A stretch of DNA of 64,000 bases from a bacterium (GTDB lineage: Bacteria; Margulisbacteria; Marinamargulisbacteria; UBA817; JABISL01), in the NCBI GenBank assembly GCA_018700055.1, contig JABISL010000038.1:52766-116765 (forward strand). The letters are read 5' to 3'. The translations under genes were made by a program, and so were the position numbers. This document shows positions 8,473-16,973 of the stretch, piece by piece. The notes under the pieces were generated by a model. That model was given only the letters and a program-made list of their open reading frames with translations, did not search any database and was not told the DNA's origin. Within the stretch, counting starts at the first letter, position 1; every line of letters starts with the position of its first letter.

Positions 8473-10359
8473 ATGGAAATTTGGACTCGAATTAAGCGTG
8501 GATTAGGGAAGATATTGCCGATGCAAACCAGCAGGTTTGTGAAGTTTATGGTCTTTCTGCAGTTCTACTATATTTATCAGGTGGTAGCGACGAACGATGT
8601 AGGGGGGATGAGTTTTTCTGTAGGTAGCATTGCGATGTTAGTAGGTAGTATGGCGTCGGTTTGGGCGTATTTTCAGCTGTGGAACGTGCTGTTCAGTGGC
8701 AGTAAGCGGCTGAACTTTATTGCTAATGTGGCGGGGCTTCTTTTTTATGACCTTTTGATTGCCTATCAGTTTGGATCGCATGAAGAGTTGGATTATTCAG
8801 TCATTGCGGACAATGCGACAAGTGCATTTAGTCCAGAAGCATTTGACGTGATTATTAACTCTTTAGATGTGGGAGCTCTTCAATATTTTGTGTTGATTGT
8901 GCTGGTATTTGGATTCTTAGAGCGACAAAGACGGACGATTACATTGAAGGGTATGCAAAGTAGCCCAGTCCGGTGGAAGCTATTGGGAGCCGTTGTTTTA
9001 TATGGATTCTTTCTACTCAACCCATGGGGATCATTGGATCCAAACGTTAACTTTATTCGATCAGGAATTCGGTATTATACAGATGTAGTTGATCGGAAGG
9101 TTGTTGTTTTGCCTGAAGACTTGCCGCTCCTTAATTCCGATGGTCGTAACTTGTTGAGTGGATCAATACCCAAGCCTAAAAAGGCGCCTCATGTGTTTTT
9201 AATCATTGTTGAGTCCCTAAACGCGAGTGCGCTTGGGGCGAGCTCGCCTAAAGGGGTAGCGTATACGCCTTATATGAATACGTTAAATAAGCGGGCGATG
9301 TCTGTGGAGCCGTTCTATGCTAACTCGGTTCAGACGGCCAAAGGACACTTTGCTACATTATTTGCTGTAACCCCCAGTATGAGAGGGAAGGCGTTTACTC
9401 GTTATCCGGATCTGAGAATTAAGTCTATTGGATCGGCGCTGCAAGAAAATGGATATGGTACATCCATTTTTGCTGCGCATCACGATAAAGGGTTTGATAA
9501 TACGGCTGGGTTTCTAAGTCGGGATCGTGGCTTCGATCGATTTGATATTGTAGAGCCTTGGTTAAGTAAAAAAGAACGCGCCCAAAAAATGAAGTGGGGT
9601 GTGGAAGACAAGGTCTTTTTTCGGCGTTTCTTTGATTATTTGGCGGACTGGAATCAAACGACTCCAAGTAGTCCAAAGTTTGTTGTTCTGACTACGATAG
9701 CCAACCACTTTCCCTTTAACTCGATGTCAGATGATCGCAAGCTAGTATACCCAGATGCGTCTGGAATTCGTCAGAATTATGCCAATTCGGTGCGTTTAGT
9801 GGATGAAGGTATTAAGGTATTTTTTGAAGAGTTAGACCGACGTGGGTTGGCAGAAGATAGCATTGTAATTATTACAGGAGATCATTCGTTTCCTATGGGA
9901 GAACATGGGAACTATCACTTAGAAGCGGGCTATCATGACGAGTCCTTTCGGATTCCTTTTTTCTTGTATTGGAAAGGAAAAGTGGCGCCTAAGCGGATTG
10001 CTCGTGCTCATTCACAATTGGATATCGCGCCCACGATTTTGGACTTGTTATCCATCAATCCTGGACCAAATACACTGCAAGGGCGATCGATCATTGATAA
10101 GAAGGCTGCCCAGCATCCGATTTATTTGGTTCAGCCTTATAGCGGCAAGCACCTCAGCATTATTCAATGGCCGTACAAATACCGATACTTCAGTAAGACC
10201 GGACAGGAATATTTCTACCATCTTGAAGAAGATCCGATGGAGAATAAAAATCGGATAGATAGTTTAAGTCCCGAGCGACTTCAAATGTATCGTGAAGGTA
10301 TTCAAAAGATGTATATCAGTCAGTTCGTGATCGAAAAAGACCAGCTTTTACCTAAGTAA
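8473..10359 (+). CDS. LtaS/OpgB-like membrane phosphotransferase (sulfatase superfamily)
   Basis: 628 residues. Five membrane helices in the first ~185 residues are followed by an extracytoplasmic alkaline-phosphatase/sulfatase-fold domain (about 235-560). Visible catalytic elements are the metal-binding Glu247 in VFLIIVESLN, the probable Thr288 nucleophile in SVQTAKGHFATL, and the D470-H471 metal pair in IIITGDHSFPMGEH. This architecture belongs to enzymes that move phosphoglycerol or phosphoethanolamine head groups from phospholipids to glycans: LtaS in Firmicutes, OpgB/MdoB in Gram-negatives. In this diderm a periplasmic-glucan or LPS modification is more likely than lipoteichoic acid synthesis (inference). 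Its stop is one base from the end of the convergent 10361 gene. Confidence 0.88.
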   Translation: MEIWTRIKRGLGKILPMQTSRFVKFMVFLQFYYIYQVVATNDVGGMSFSVGSIAMLVGSMASVWAYFQLWNVLFSGSKRLNFIANVAGLLFYDLLIAYQFGSHEELDYSVIADNATSAFSPEAFDVIINSLDVGALQYFVLIVLVFGFLERQRRTITLKGMQSSPVRWKLLGAVVLYGFFLLNPWGSLDPNVNFIRSGIRYYTDVVDRKVVVLPEDLPLLNSDGRNLLSGSIPKPKKAPHVFLIIVESLNASALGASSPKGVAYTPYMNTLNKRAMSVEPFYANSVQTAKGHFATLFAVTPSMRGKAFTRYPDLRIKSIGSALQENGYGTSIFAAHHDKGFDNTAGFLSRDRGFDRFDIVEPWLSKKERAQKMKWGVEDKVFFRRFFDYLADWNQTTPSSPKFVVLTTIANHFPFNSMSDDRKLVYPDASGIRQNYANSVRLVDEGIKVFFEELDRRGLAEDSIVIITGDHSFPMGEHGNYHLEAGYHDESFRIPFFLYWKGKVAPKRIARAHSQLDIAPTILDLLSINPGPNTLQGRSIIDKKAAQHPIYLVQPYSGKHLSIIQWPYKYRYFSKTGQEYFYHLEEDPMENKNRIDSLSPERLQMYREGIQKMYISQFVIEKDQLLPK

Positions 10360-10360
10360 G

Positions 10361-10708
10361 TTAGATTAAGAGACTGTCATGACTTTGAGAGGGGGAGGGG
10401 GTGTCAAAAGCCATCTGAACAAGTTGTGCCGGATTATGTCCTGGACTGCCTTCTTGTATCCGATCAATGACGGACTGGACCTTTTCTTTTAGATCCGCAT
10501 CAGGTGTCGCTTGCAATAAGAGATCCAACTGTTGGGTTGCAAGGTCAGTGTTAAAGGCGTCGCCTTTATTGTTATGGGCTAAGCATTCTACACAGAGCTT
10601 TTCGACTTCGGTGCCAATTGTGTCTAATTGCGCAGGGTTAAAGTCGGGGGGGAGTTGGAAGTTAGAGGCTGCTGCTGCTGCTCCGGCGATTTCGGCGCCG
10701 TCGCTCAT
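10361..10708 (-). CDS. Small helical hypothetical protein, 115 aa
   Basis: Unrecognised acidic protein. It has an Ala-rich N-terminus (EIAGAAAAASNF), a predicted helical core (about 25-90, with a Cys pair in KLCVECLAHNN) and a Ser/Pro-rich tail. There is no signal peptide or membrane segment. Its ATG overlaps the TAA stop of the upstream gene by one base (TAATG), so the pair is translationally coupled and the two products probably work together. Size and composition would suit a small secreted substrate or a chaperone, but nothing in the sequence proves this. Confidence 0.7.
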   Translation of the reverse strand: MSDGAEIAGAAAAASNFQLPPDFNPAQLDTIGTEVEKLCVECLAHNNKGDAFNTDLATQQLDLLLQATPDADLKEKVQSVIDRIQEGSPGHNPAQLVQMAFDTPSPSQSHDSLLI

Positions 10709-11121
10709 TAGTCTAGGCCTCTAGCCTTAAGATCGCTTAGATTACCAGTAGATTTGAGTTGTTGGGCCAATCGGCGTTCTAATGTGAGTGCACTTGTTTT
10801 CTTTGTTTCAGAGGGTTCTACAGGGCGTCGAGATTGAACGATGCTACCGTGATAACTTGCGGCTAATGCAGCTTCGGAAATGTTAGATTTGTTTTTCTTT
10901 TTGGGGGATGAAGGACGGAAGTCGTCAGTTAAGTACTCAGAAGCCGCTTCTTCTAACACGCCTTCAGAGGCAATTAAAGAATTGAACTCAGTGTTGAGAT
11001 GATTCAAGAAATCACTCGGACTCCCAGGTTGTGGCGCAGCGTTATGAGACTTGTGTCTACTTGCAGCGCGATTGGAAGCGTTTATTTGATGTTGTGGTAT
11101 TCCTTGATTGTTTTCTGACAT
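10708..11121 (-). CDS. Hypothetical disordered protein, 137 aa
   Basis: Low-complexity, mostly disordered protein rich in Ser, Asn, Gln and Lys. A short basic patch (SPKKKNKSN, about residue 70) is followed by a predicted C-terminal helix (about 110-135). No family recognised. The start is supported by an AAGGGG Shine-Dalgarno sequence at 11128-11133, 6 nt upstream, and by a TATACT box at 11143-11148. First gene of a two-gene unit with 10361. Confidence 0.7.
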   Translation of the reverse strand: MSENNQGIPQHQINASNRAASRHKSHNAAPQPGSPSDFLNHLNTEFNSLIASEGVLEEAASEYLTDDFRPSSPKKKNKSNISEAALAASYHGSIVQSRRPVEPSETKKTSALTLERRLAQQLKSTGNLSDLKARGLD

Positions 11122-11142
11122 GCTCTGCCCCTTATCCTTTCT

Positions 11143-11148
11143 AGTATA
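11143..11148 (-). promoter_or_regulatory. -10 box of the 11121 two-gene unit
   Basis: AGTATA on the plus strand, read as TATACT on the minus strand, about 21 bases before ATG 11121. It leaves a short leader containing a good Shine-Dalgarno sequence, unlike the leaderless genes elsewhere in the window. Confidence 0.5.
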
Positions 11149-11328
11149 TATAGTCTTATTCCCCGTTCTTCATTAATAATAACGTAGTTCCGGTCTATTC
11201 TTTATGTATCGATAAAAGATGATATAAAATTAACTAAAAATTTTGATACCTATGACCGATTCTATCACAGTCAAATTTAAAGACGAAATAAGTTCGCTGC
11301 TTCTTCAGTAGCAGGCGTATTTTCCGTG

Positions 11329-12288
11329 TTAAATATGTAGTACCGCAAGTTCAATAGCGCGTTTTGGGGGGAGTTTGCCTTGTTTGATTGCGGTGTCAGT
11401 TTCACTGAGTCGTGTATAAGCAGCCTTAGTTATGTGAAGGGAATAGTGATTACGAATATCCGGAACGATTTTGCTGAGATAGTAAGGGTTTTTTCCCAAC
11501 GCCTTGGCGATGCTGTTCGGTGCTTCTCTATTCTGAAGCCTTAAGAGTACTTGATGATAGAGACGAATATTGGCCGTGATTAGACCCAAAAGCTTAATGG
11601 GATCATCGCCATTTTCCATGAGTTTTTTGACAGACTCGAGCATTACTTTCTTATTACGTTGCTTCATTGCTTCATTAAACGCAAAGATTGAGGTACTTGT
11701 TTCTGCAGAAAGGGCATGGATGTCCTCTAATGTTATCGACTCGCGGTTTCCAATATAGACCATCAAGGCCTCTATTTCTTTTGCCAGTGTGCGTAGATTG
11801 GTTCCGCCAATTTCTTCAAGCCCCATCGCAGCGTCCTTGGTGATTGATTTATTTTTGGATCGCACCCGTGCGTGTATCCATTGGATGACCTTGTCTTGTT
11901 CCCAGCTTTTGAAGCTCTGAAATACAGTAGCGGTACTATTTTTTTTGATCCAGGCAGGGCCTTTTTTACGCATGTCGCAAGTCATGTCTACTAGATAGAT
12001 GACGAGAATATGTTGGTTTTGCTGCGCTGTTTTGGAAAGATCTTCTAAGATCGCGATGTCTTTTTTGTCGAGACTAGTGGTTAGGAATTTGGGATTTTTG
12101 AGTAGGATTAATTTGTTTCCACCAAACATATCTATAGTAGCTACCAATCCCAATAGATCGTTGATGGTGCATTTACTAGAGGGGGACTCTAGGGTTAGGG
12201 CGGCGTGTTTTTGACGAAGGTCAGCAACAGCTTCTTCCACCAAAAAACTCTCTTCCCCATATAAAAAATGAACATTCGGATTGAGCAT
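11329..12288 (-). CDS. holA: DNA polymerase III delta subunit
   Basis: 319 residues, the usual size for HolA, the clamp-loader subunit that opens the sliding clamp during chromosome replication. The N-terminus VHFLYGEESFLVEEAV matches the family's 'GEE' start. It continues as the AAA+-like fold with a C-terminal collar domain containing LLGLITANIRLYHQ. The start is fixed by a TATAAT box 7 nt upstream and the lack of a Shine-Dalgarno sequence. It is divergent from the 12357 gene, with 68 bases between the start codons. Downstream, 207 non-coding bases separate it from the 11121 unit; these hold that unit's promoter and a weak CTGCT/AGCAG hairpin but no clear terminator. Confidence 0.93.
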   Translation of the reverse strand: MLNPNVHFLYGEESFLVEEAVADLRQKHAALTLESPSSKCTINDLLGLVATIDMFGGNKLILLKNPKFLTTSLDKKDIAILEDLSKTAQQNQHILVIYLVDMTCDMRKKGPAWIKKNSTATVFQSFKSWEQDKVIQWIHARVRSKNKSITKDAAMGLEEIGGTNLRTLAKEIEALMVYIGNRESITLEDIHALSAETSTSIFAFNEAMKQRNKKVMLESVKKLMENGDDPIKLLGLITANIRLYHQVLLRLQNREAPNSIAKALGKNPYYLSKIVPDIRNHYSLHITKAAYTRLSETDTAIKQGKLPPKRAIELAVLHI

Positions 12289-12295
12289 GACCGCT

Positions 12296-12301
12296 ATTAT
12301 A
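12296..12301 (-). promoter_or_regulatory. -10 box, leaderless start of holA
   Basis: TATAAT on the minus strand, 7 nt before ATG 12288; no ribosome-binding site between them. Confidence 0.6.
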
Positions 12302-12341
12302 GGGCATTACGATTTTTATTTGGAGGTCACAGGTCTAGTGT

Positions 12342-12347
12342 TACAAT
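12342..12347 (+). promoter_or_regulatory. Extended -10 box of the 12357 gene
   Basis: TGT followed by TACAAT, 9 nt before ATG 12357; the gap is nearly all A. Confidence 0.5.
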
Positions 12348-12356
12348 AAAAAAAGT

Positions 12357-12965
12357 ATGCGACTTATATATACGTTAATGGTGATGGCAATGTTGAGCGG
12401 GGCTTTTGGTGGCGTTATGGCCCAAGAGCTTTATGAAGACGATGTTCCGAAAACAGAGGTTAAGGCCGCTGCATCTGCGAGTGCGCAGGTAAGTGCGGTT
12501 GTCCCTCAATACACGCCTGTTACAAAGAGTGATGACGTCACACTGAGTAAAAGACGAGTGTCTTTGGATTTAGAAGGATTGCTTTTAAGAGGCGATTTTC
12601 AGTTTGCATACGAGATTTCTCAGACTAAGGATCTATCTTATTTGCTTACAGCTCACCTAAACCCCCACGCTACATTTAATGATATTACCGGCTCATTTGG
12701 GTTTGGTGGTGGGGCCAGGCTTTATATAGAAGATATTGCCCCAGGTTTCTTTACTCAAATTGTGGGTGGATTTAATACCAAGCAGGGCGATACTAATTTG
12801 TTTGTTGAAGCGGGCGCTGGAATCTCTTATGTTTGGCAAAAAACGATTTCGTTTGAAGTGGCGGCTGTTGCGCAGCGTTCTTATCACCCGAGTGACGAAG
12901 AGCCAGTGTTCTATCTAAACACAGCTGTATCCGTCGCTTTGGATAAGCCTTTTATTTGGTGGTAG
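12357..12965 (+). CDS. Small outer-membrane beta-barrel-like protein, 202 aa
   Basis: A signal peptide at residues 1-22 (cleavage near GGVMAQ) is followed by an Ala/Val/Ser-rich linker (about 35-60). A beta-strand-rich region from about residue 65 has alternating hydrophobic residues and Gly/aromatic pairs, ending in PFIWW. This is typical of small 8-strand outer-membrane barrels, but no named family is recognised. Exported to the outer membrane by inference. Its 3' end overlaps the convergent 12952 gene by 14 bases. Confidence 0.75.
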   Translation: MRLIYTLMVMAMLSGAFGGVMAQELYEDDVPKTEVKAAASASAQVSAVVPQYTPVTKSDDVTLSKRRVSLDLEGLLLRGDFQFAYEISQTKDLSYLLTAHLNPHATFNDITGSFGFGGGARLYIEDIAPGFFTQIVGGFNTKQGDTNLFVEAGAGISYVWQKTISFEVAAVAQRSYHPSDEEPVFYLNTAVSVALDKPFIWW

Positions 12966-13947
12966 GGGTTTCTGAGGCGACCAAAGCCTCTTTTACAACA
13001 GACTCTAGATTCGGATAACTGCTGGTGAGACGCAGGTCTTCAGGGCGAATACAGGTATAGCTAAAGAAGGGGTTGTTGATGCAATAGCGGTCCCAAGGTG
13101 CGAGTTGGATACGGAATATCTTTAATAGTAAGAAGATGAACCAGTGCGGGATTTTGATTTGAAACCATTGTTTTTTTCTAAGGACTTGGCAGAATACCTT
13201 TACGGCTTGTCGTTCGGTGATGACCGGTTGTCCAACAACAATACCTTGATGGAGGTTGGGTGTTTTGGCGAATTGTTTAAATAGAGAGGTATCATCTGTT
13301 AGCATCGCTCCAATACAGACCTTAGAGATATCTTTGGCGTGCATTAAATGGAATGCCGCATCGAAGTAAAACCATTTCAGGACATTTACGTAGTTGAGGC
13401 CTGTTGGAATACCTTCGGATAAATGAGATTTGGGATAGTTTTTGGTAGCTCCCCAAACAGTGGTTGGGAAAATGGAGACGACTTTGTCTCTTAATGGATG
13501 TTTGCAGATAGATTGATAGGCGCGGTATTTAGAACGTACATATGGCGTGCCTTCTGTTTCGGCGGCTTTAGTAGTAGAGGTGCTATTACCTAATATACTG
13601 GCGGTAGAAAAGTACATAATACGCTGTATTTTTTTGGAATTGAGTGAGTTCAGCATGTCTAATGTTTTGTTTACATTGATATGAACAGTATGTTCGTAAT
13701 CGCCCCATTCAGTCGCGATATGAATCAGGTGATCCATCTCTTGTAGAACAGGTTTGAGCGTTTCAATGGTTTCCATAGACCCCGCATGAAACGTTACATT
13801 GGGATGGGTTTGAATGCCAGGTACCTTAAATCGAGCTTGGTCTCTACATAAAAGATGGAGCTCAAGTTCAGGGTTTTTTAATAGGTCTTCAACAATGTGA
13901 TGCCCAATACAGCCACTGCCACCTGTAATAAATATTTTTTGACTCAT
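12952..13947 (-). CDS. NAD-dependent epimerase/dehydratase (extended SDR)
   Basis: 331 residues. The Rossmann motif IFITGGSGCIGHHI at residues 4-17 has the GxxGxxG of extended short-chain dehydrogenases. The catalytic Tyr and Lys are visible in TPYVRSKYRAYQ (YxxxK). The C-terminal half is the variable substrate domain. Such enzymes modify nucleotide sugars or other small carbonyl substrates; the substrate cannot be read from the sequence. Nearby glycosyltransferase and heptose genes make a cell-surface sugar plausible. The start follows a TATAAT box by 6 nt. Confidence 0.85.
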   Translation of the reverse strand: MSQKIFITGGSGCIGHHIVEDLLKNPELELHLLCRDQARFKVPGIQTHPNVTFHAGSMETIETLKPVLQEMDHLIHIATEWGDYEHTVHINVNKTLDMLNSLNSKKIQRIMYFSTASILGNSTSTTKAAETEGTPYVRSKYRAYQSICKHPLRDKVVSIFPTTVWGATKNYPKSHLSEGIPTGLNYVNVLKWFYFDAAFHLMHAKDISKVCIGAMLTDDTSLFKQFAKTPNLHQGIVVGQPVITERQAVKVFCQVLRKKQWFQIKIPHWFIFLLLKIFRIQLAPWDRYCINNPFFSYTCIRPEDLRLTSSYPNLESVVKEALVASETPTTK

Positions 13948-13953
13948 TTGAGC

Positions 13954-13959
13954 ATTATA
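13954..13959 (-). promoter_or_regulatory. Extended -10 box, leaderless start of the 13947 gene
   Basis: TGATATAAT on the minus strand; the box ends 6 nt before ATG 13947. Confidence 0.6.
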
Positions 13960-13973
13960 TCAGAAGGGGCTGC

Positions 13974-15455
13974 TTAATTAAGCTCGATTCCGTATTTGGT
14001 GGCTTTGTTATAAAAGGTTGTCCGAGAAATACCTAATGACTTAGCGGCGCGTTGGATATTGCCATTGGTGAGTCGATACGCTTTTTTTAGAGCTTCTTTT
14101 TCAAGGTCGTCTAGGGGAATGATGACGTTGTCGTCGGGAGCGGGAAGCTCTGCCAAAGATGGGTTGGCCCGCAACATCAGCGAGTCTTTCTCTCCGGGTT
14201 TTAACTGCATCAAAGCAGCGGTAATGGGCTGGCCATTTGCCATGATGATTGTGCGTTGGATGAGGTTCTCAAGTTCTCGAATATTGCCTTCCCATAGTTG
14301 CTTTAACAGATAGGCTTGGGCATCGGATGTAAGTTGTGTTTCTGGGGTACCATATTGCTCTGTATAGACTTCCAAAAAGTGGATTGCTAAGGGAATAATA
14401 TCTTCTTTGCGATCTCGAAGAGGGGGTACATGAATGGGGAATACATTTATTCGATAGTACAAATCCAATCGGAATGTACCGTCATCCACTTCTTTTTTAA
14501 GGTCCTTGTTGGTGGCGGTCAGAATTCTGACATCTAATTTAATCTTGTCAGAACCGCCAATGCGTTCAATTTCGCGGTTTTGGAGGACGCGCAGTAGTTT
14601 AGTTTGGAGGTCTAGTGGGAGCTCTCCAATTTCATCGAGGAATAAGGTGCCGCCAGAGGCGAGTTCGAACTTCCCTAATCGTTTTTCGGTAGCGCCTGTA
14701 AAAGCACCTTTTTCGTGCCCAAATAATTCGGATTCAATGAGATCCTTAGGAATAGCGCCGCAATTGAGTGTGATAAAGGGTTTCTTTTTTCGTGACGAGT
14801 GTTTGTGAATTTCATTGGCAATTACATCTTTTCCAGTACCACTTTCCCCTTCCAATAAGACGGTCACATCATTGTTAATAACCATTCCAATCGCCTTGTA
14901 TACAGATGCCATGCTATCGCTTTGACCAATAAGATTTCCGAATCGTTCCGCACTTCGTTTTTCTTGGAGATACGATATTTGTTGGTTTTGTTGGCCAATC
15001 AACTGTTCTTTTTCAGCAGAGTAAATTTCAAAAGCAAGCAGCCCAAGGAGGTCTACAAGTGTACTGAGTCGCTGCATACTTTCCTCATCAGCCTCGTCAG
15101 TGTTGGATTCAGTGAATTTGAGTAGACTCGATTTGAGAGAAAAAATAAGCATGGCAGTATCTTTTGCAGTGAATCCGTTTTGGAAATGTGCCTCTCGAAC
15201 GTTATGCCAAATTGCAAAGATAGGATCTAGCTCTTTGGGTGCTGGTGTTGGTAGATTGGGGTTGGCCACTGCCCCCATGAGTCGACTGAGAAGGTCTTTG
15301 GAGAGCGTGTTTATTTCAGCATCAGCTGTGGCAAAGTGATCCGAAAACTGAGTATTTGTTGCACGTTCATTTTCCCAAACATCCAGGAATTGATTGTTTT
15401 TAAGGTCAAGTAAGTCGGCTTTTTCTACCGAAGGCTTTTCTGGATTGTCAGGCAT
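13974..15455 (-). CDS. Sigma-54-dependent activator with RsbRD-N-like sensor region
   Basis: 493 residues. The AAA+ domain covers about 172-400: Walker A GESGTGK (203-209), the sigma-54-contacting GAFTGA loop (250-255), Walker B LFLDEI (271-276) and the R-finger region LRDRKEDI. The C-terminus (about 455-493) is a Fis-type helix-turn-helix (NIQRAAKSLGISRTTFYNK). The helical N-terminus (about 20-165) resembles the RsbRD N-terminal sensor domain of stressosome proteins, not a receiver or PAS domain (recognised by pattern, not alignment). It should activate transcription by RpoN holoenzyme from upstream sites. Its presence implies an rpoN gene elsewhere in the genome. A TATAAA box lies 11 nt before the ATG. 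Confidence 0.92.
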   Translation of the reverse strand: MPDNPEKPSVEKADLLDLKNNQFLDVWENERATNTQFSDHFATADAEINTLSKDLLSRLMGAVANPNLPTPAPKELDPIFAIWHNVREAHFQNGFTAKDTAMLIFSLKSSLLKFTESNTDEADEESMQRLSTLVDLLGLLAFEIYSAEKEQLIGQQNQQISYLQEKRSAERFGNLIGQSDSMASVYKAIGMVINNDVTVLLEGESGTGKDVIANEIHKHSSRKKKPFITLNCGAIPKDLIESELFGHEKGAFTGATEKRLGKFELASGGTLFLDEIGELPLDLQTKLLRVLQNREIERIGGSDKIKLDVRILTATNKDLKKEVDDGTFRLDLYYRINVFPIHVPPLRDRKEDIIPLAIHFLEVYTEQYGTPETQLTSDAQAYLLKQLWEGNIRELENLIQRTIIMANGQPITAALMQLKPGEKDSLMLRANPSLAELPAPDDNVIIPLDDLEKEALKKAYRLTNGNIQRAAKSLGISRTTFYNKATKYGIELN

Positions 15456-15496
15456 ACTGTTCAGATTTTATACACTTTAGGGTGTGTTTGGCAAGA

Positions 15497-16900
15497 TTAA
15501 TCCCAGGGACTTAGTTTCCAAAGCGAGCCAATGGCTTCCAAATAGCCTTTAACTGAAATACGGGTGTTTAGGTGCATATTGAGGTGAAGCGGTGGGGCCG
15601 CCTGACGCCCAATTCGCATTAAGACTCGGAGTAATGTTTGGGCCCAAGTAGGGCAATGGGGGTCGTGAATGACGTTGATATTGTGTCGAAGGCAGTACCG
15701 CATAAGCTTGTGAATGTTGCCTATAGTATAAAGGGGTATATAGTAAGGAAAAAGCGTAAGCCCTTGGCGTTTAAAGTGTTTGATAATCGGTCGGAGCTGA
15801 TAGTAGTCGTTTCTGTTGCGCAGGGTAACAAGGATGCGCGTTGTGTTCTTTAGACGATCGACTACTTGAGTGGACTTGGGATGATAGGGCAGTAATTTCA
15901 TATCCTTTTCCAAGATATGAAGCCGATCTAATAGGCAATCTGAGGAAACATGCTGGAGACATTTTTCAGTGCAAGGTTTGGTTGGCGCATGATCGCATAA
16001 GTAGTCTTTTCTAATGATTTGAAAGGGATCAGACAAAGGGCCCCACTGACCAGGATGTCGGTGTTGGGATTGGGAGATAACGATCATGGGTTTTCCCATA
16101 ATACTGCCGGCTTGCATGAGATCAGTGTCCGGCCCGACATAGGCGTCACAAACATTGAGTAATGACATTAACGCCATGAATGGTGGCGATGTCTGGAGGT
16201 TGAGTAATCTGGGATGGCTTATGGATTTTAGGACAACGTCATGTCCTTTTTCGTCTGGGACAAGGATGATGTTCCAGCTCCCCTTATCAAGAGTCTGTGT
16301 TACAAAGGTGGCAATGCTCTCGGGAGGGATGGTAAGACCGTTAGTAGTTTGGCCGGTATAAACCAGAAGCGTTTGTTTGCTAGCATCTTCTAAATGGGTC
16401 TTGAGTGCATCGACCTTGATATCCATTTCAGCCAGGGTGTACTCCTTGAGAATGGGGGGAAGGTGGTCTATTTTTAGGGGGCGAAGTAGGGCTAGGTTGC
16501 GTTGGACTTGATGCTGACTTAGGTCTTGCGCATTGATTTTGGTGCCTTTATTAAAAAATAATCGATTAATGGGGTTGCTGATGTCTCCAAAACGAAACGG
16601 AATACCCACACGGCGTCCTAATTGTACCAAAGGTGAGTGGCTCCATAAGCAAATATAGATGTCATATGACTGGGATTTAATTGTTTGGCGCAGCTTTTTG
16701 CTTGAGCCAGGGGACCATGTATGGACGTTTTGGATTAAAGGGTGAAAAGTCACACAGTCTGCCGACTCAACATTGGTAATGATGTCGATGATGGGTGTAT
16801 TAAAGTGCTCTGTCAGCCGTTCAATTAGAGGGAAGGCCAATATGACATCTGCTCGCGAACGGGCTTGTTGAATCAAAATACGCGGACTCGATTTTTTCAT
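15497..16900 (-). CDS. GT9 heptosyltransferase-like protein with C-terminal extension
   Basis: 467 residues. Residues 1 to about 320 are a GT-B-fold family 9 glycosyltransferase. The N-terminal R..AD...FPLIERL segment stands in for the usual RxxxxGDxxxxxP motif, and VGPDTDLMQAGSIMGKP is the nucleotide-sugar donor loop. A Cys-containing segment (PCTEKCLQHVSSDCL) is typical of LPS heptosyltransferases. About 140 further residues (325-467) are not part of GT9 and contain two alternating strand-helix units. It would transfer a heptose or related sugar to lipid A/core on the inner membrane's inner face. It is divergent from metG. The 42195 gene has the same layout. Confidence 0.82.
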   Translation of the reverse strand: MKKSSPRILIQQARSRADVILAFPLIERLTEHFNTPIIDIITNVESADCVTFHPLIQNVHTWSPGSSKKLRQTIKSQSYDIYICLWSHSPLVQLGRRVGIPFRFGDISNPINRLFFNKGTKINAQDLSQHQVQRNLALLRPLKIDHLPPILKEYTLAEMDIKVDALKTHLEDASKQTLLVYTGQTTNGLTIPPESIATFVTQTLDKGSWNIILVPDEKGHDVVLKSISHPRLLNLQTSPPFMALMSLLNVCDAYVGPDTDLMQAGSIMGKPMIVISQSQHRHPGQWGPLSDPFQIIRKDYLCDHAPTKPCTEKCLQHVSSDCLLDRLHILEKDMKLLPYHPKSTQVVDRLKNTTRILVTLRNRNDYYQLRPIIKHFKRQGLTLFPYYIPLYTIGNIHKLMRYCLRHNINVIHDPHCPTWAQTLLRVLMRIGRQAAPPLHLNMHLNTRISVKGYLEAIGSLWKLSPWD

Positions 16901-16907
16901 ATCTTCT

Positions 16908-16913
16908 ATTATA
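16908..16913 (-). promoter_or_regulatory. -10 box, leaderless start of the GT9 gene
   Basis: TATAAT on the minus strand, 7 nt before ATG 16900. It shares a 73-base intergenic region with the metG promoter. Confidence 0.6.
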
Positions 16914-16960
16914 GAGAAGCGCGGAGCCCAAAGCTACTTTCCCTGAAGTGGGGATGCCCT

Positions 16961-16966
16961 TATAAT
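16961..16966 (+). promoter_or_regulatory. -10 box, leaderless start of metG
   Basis: TATAAT, 7 nt before ATG 16974. The box overlaps an upstream in-frame ATG at 16965, which argues that 16974 is the real start. Confidence 0.6.
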
Positions 16967-16973
16967 GATTGTC

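Noticed and set aside
16965..16973. Upstream in-frame ATG for metG
   Set aside because: It overlaps the TATAAT box and lies upstream of the likely transcription start; the downstream ATG gives the usual MetRS N-terminus.
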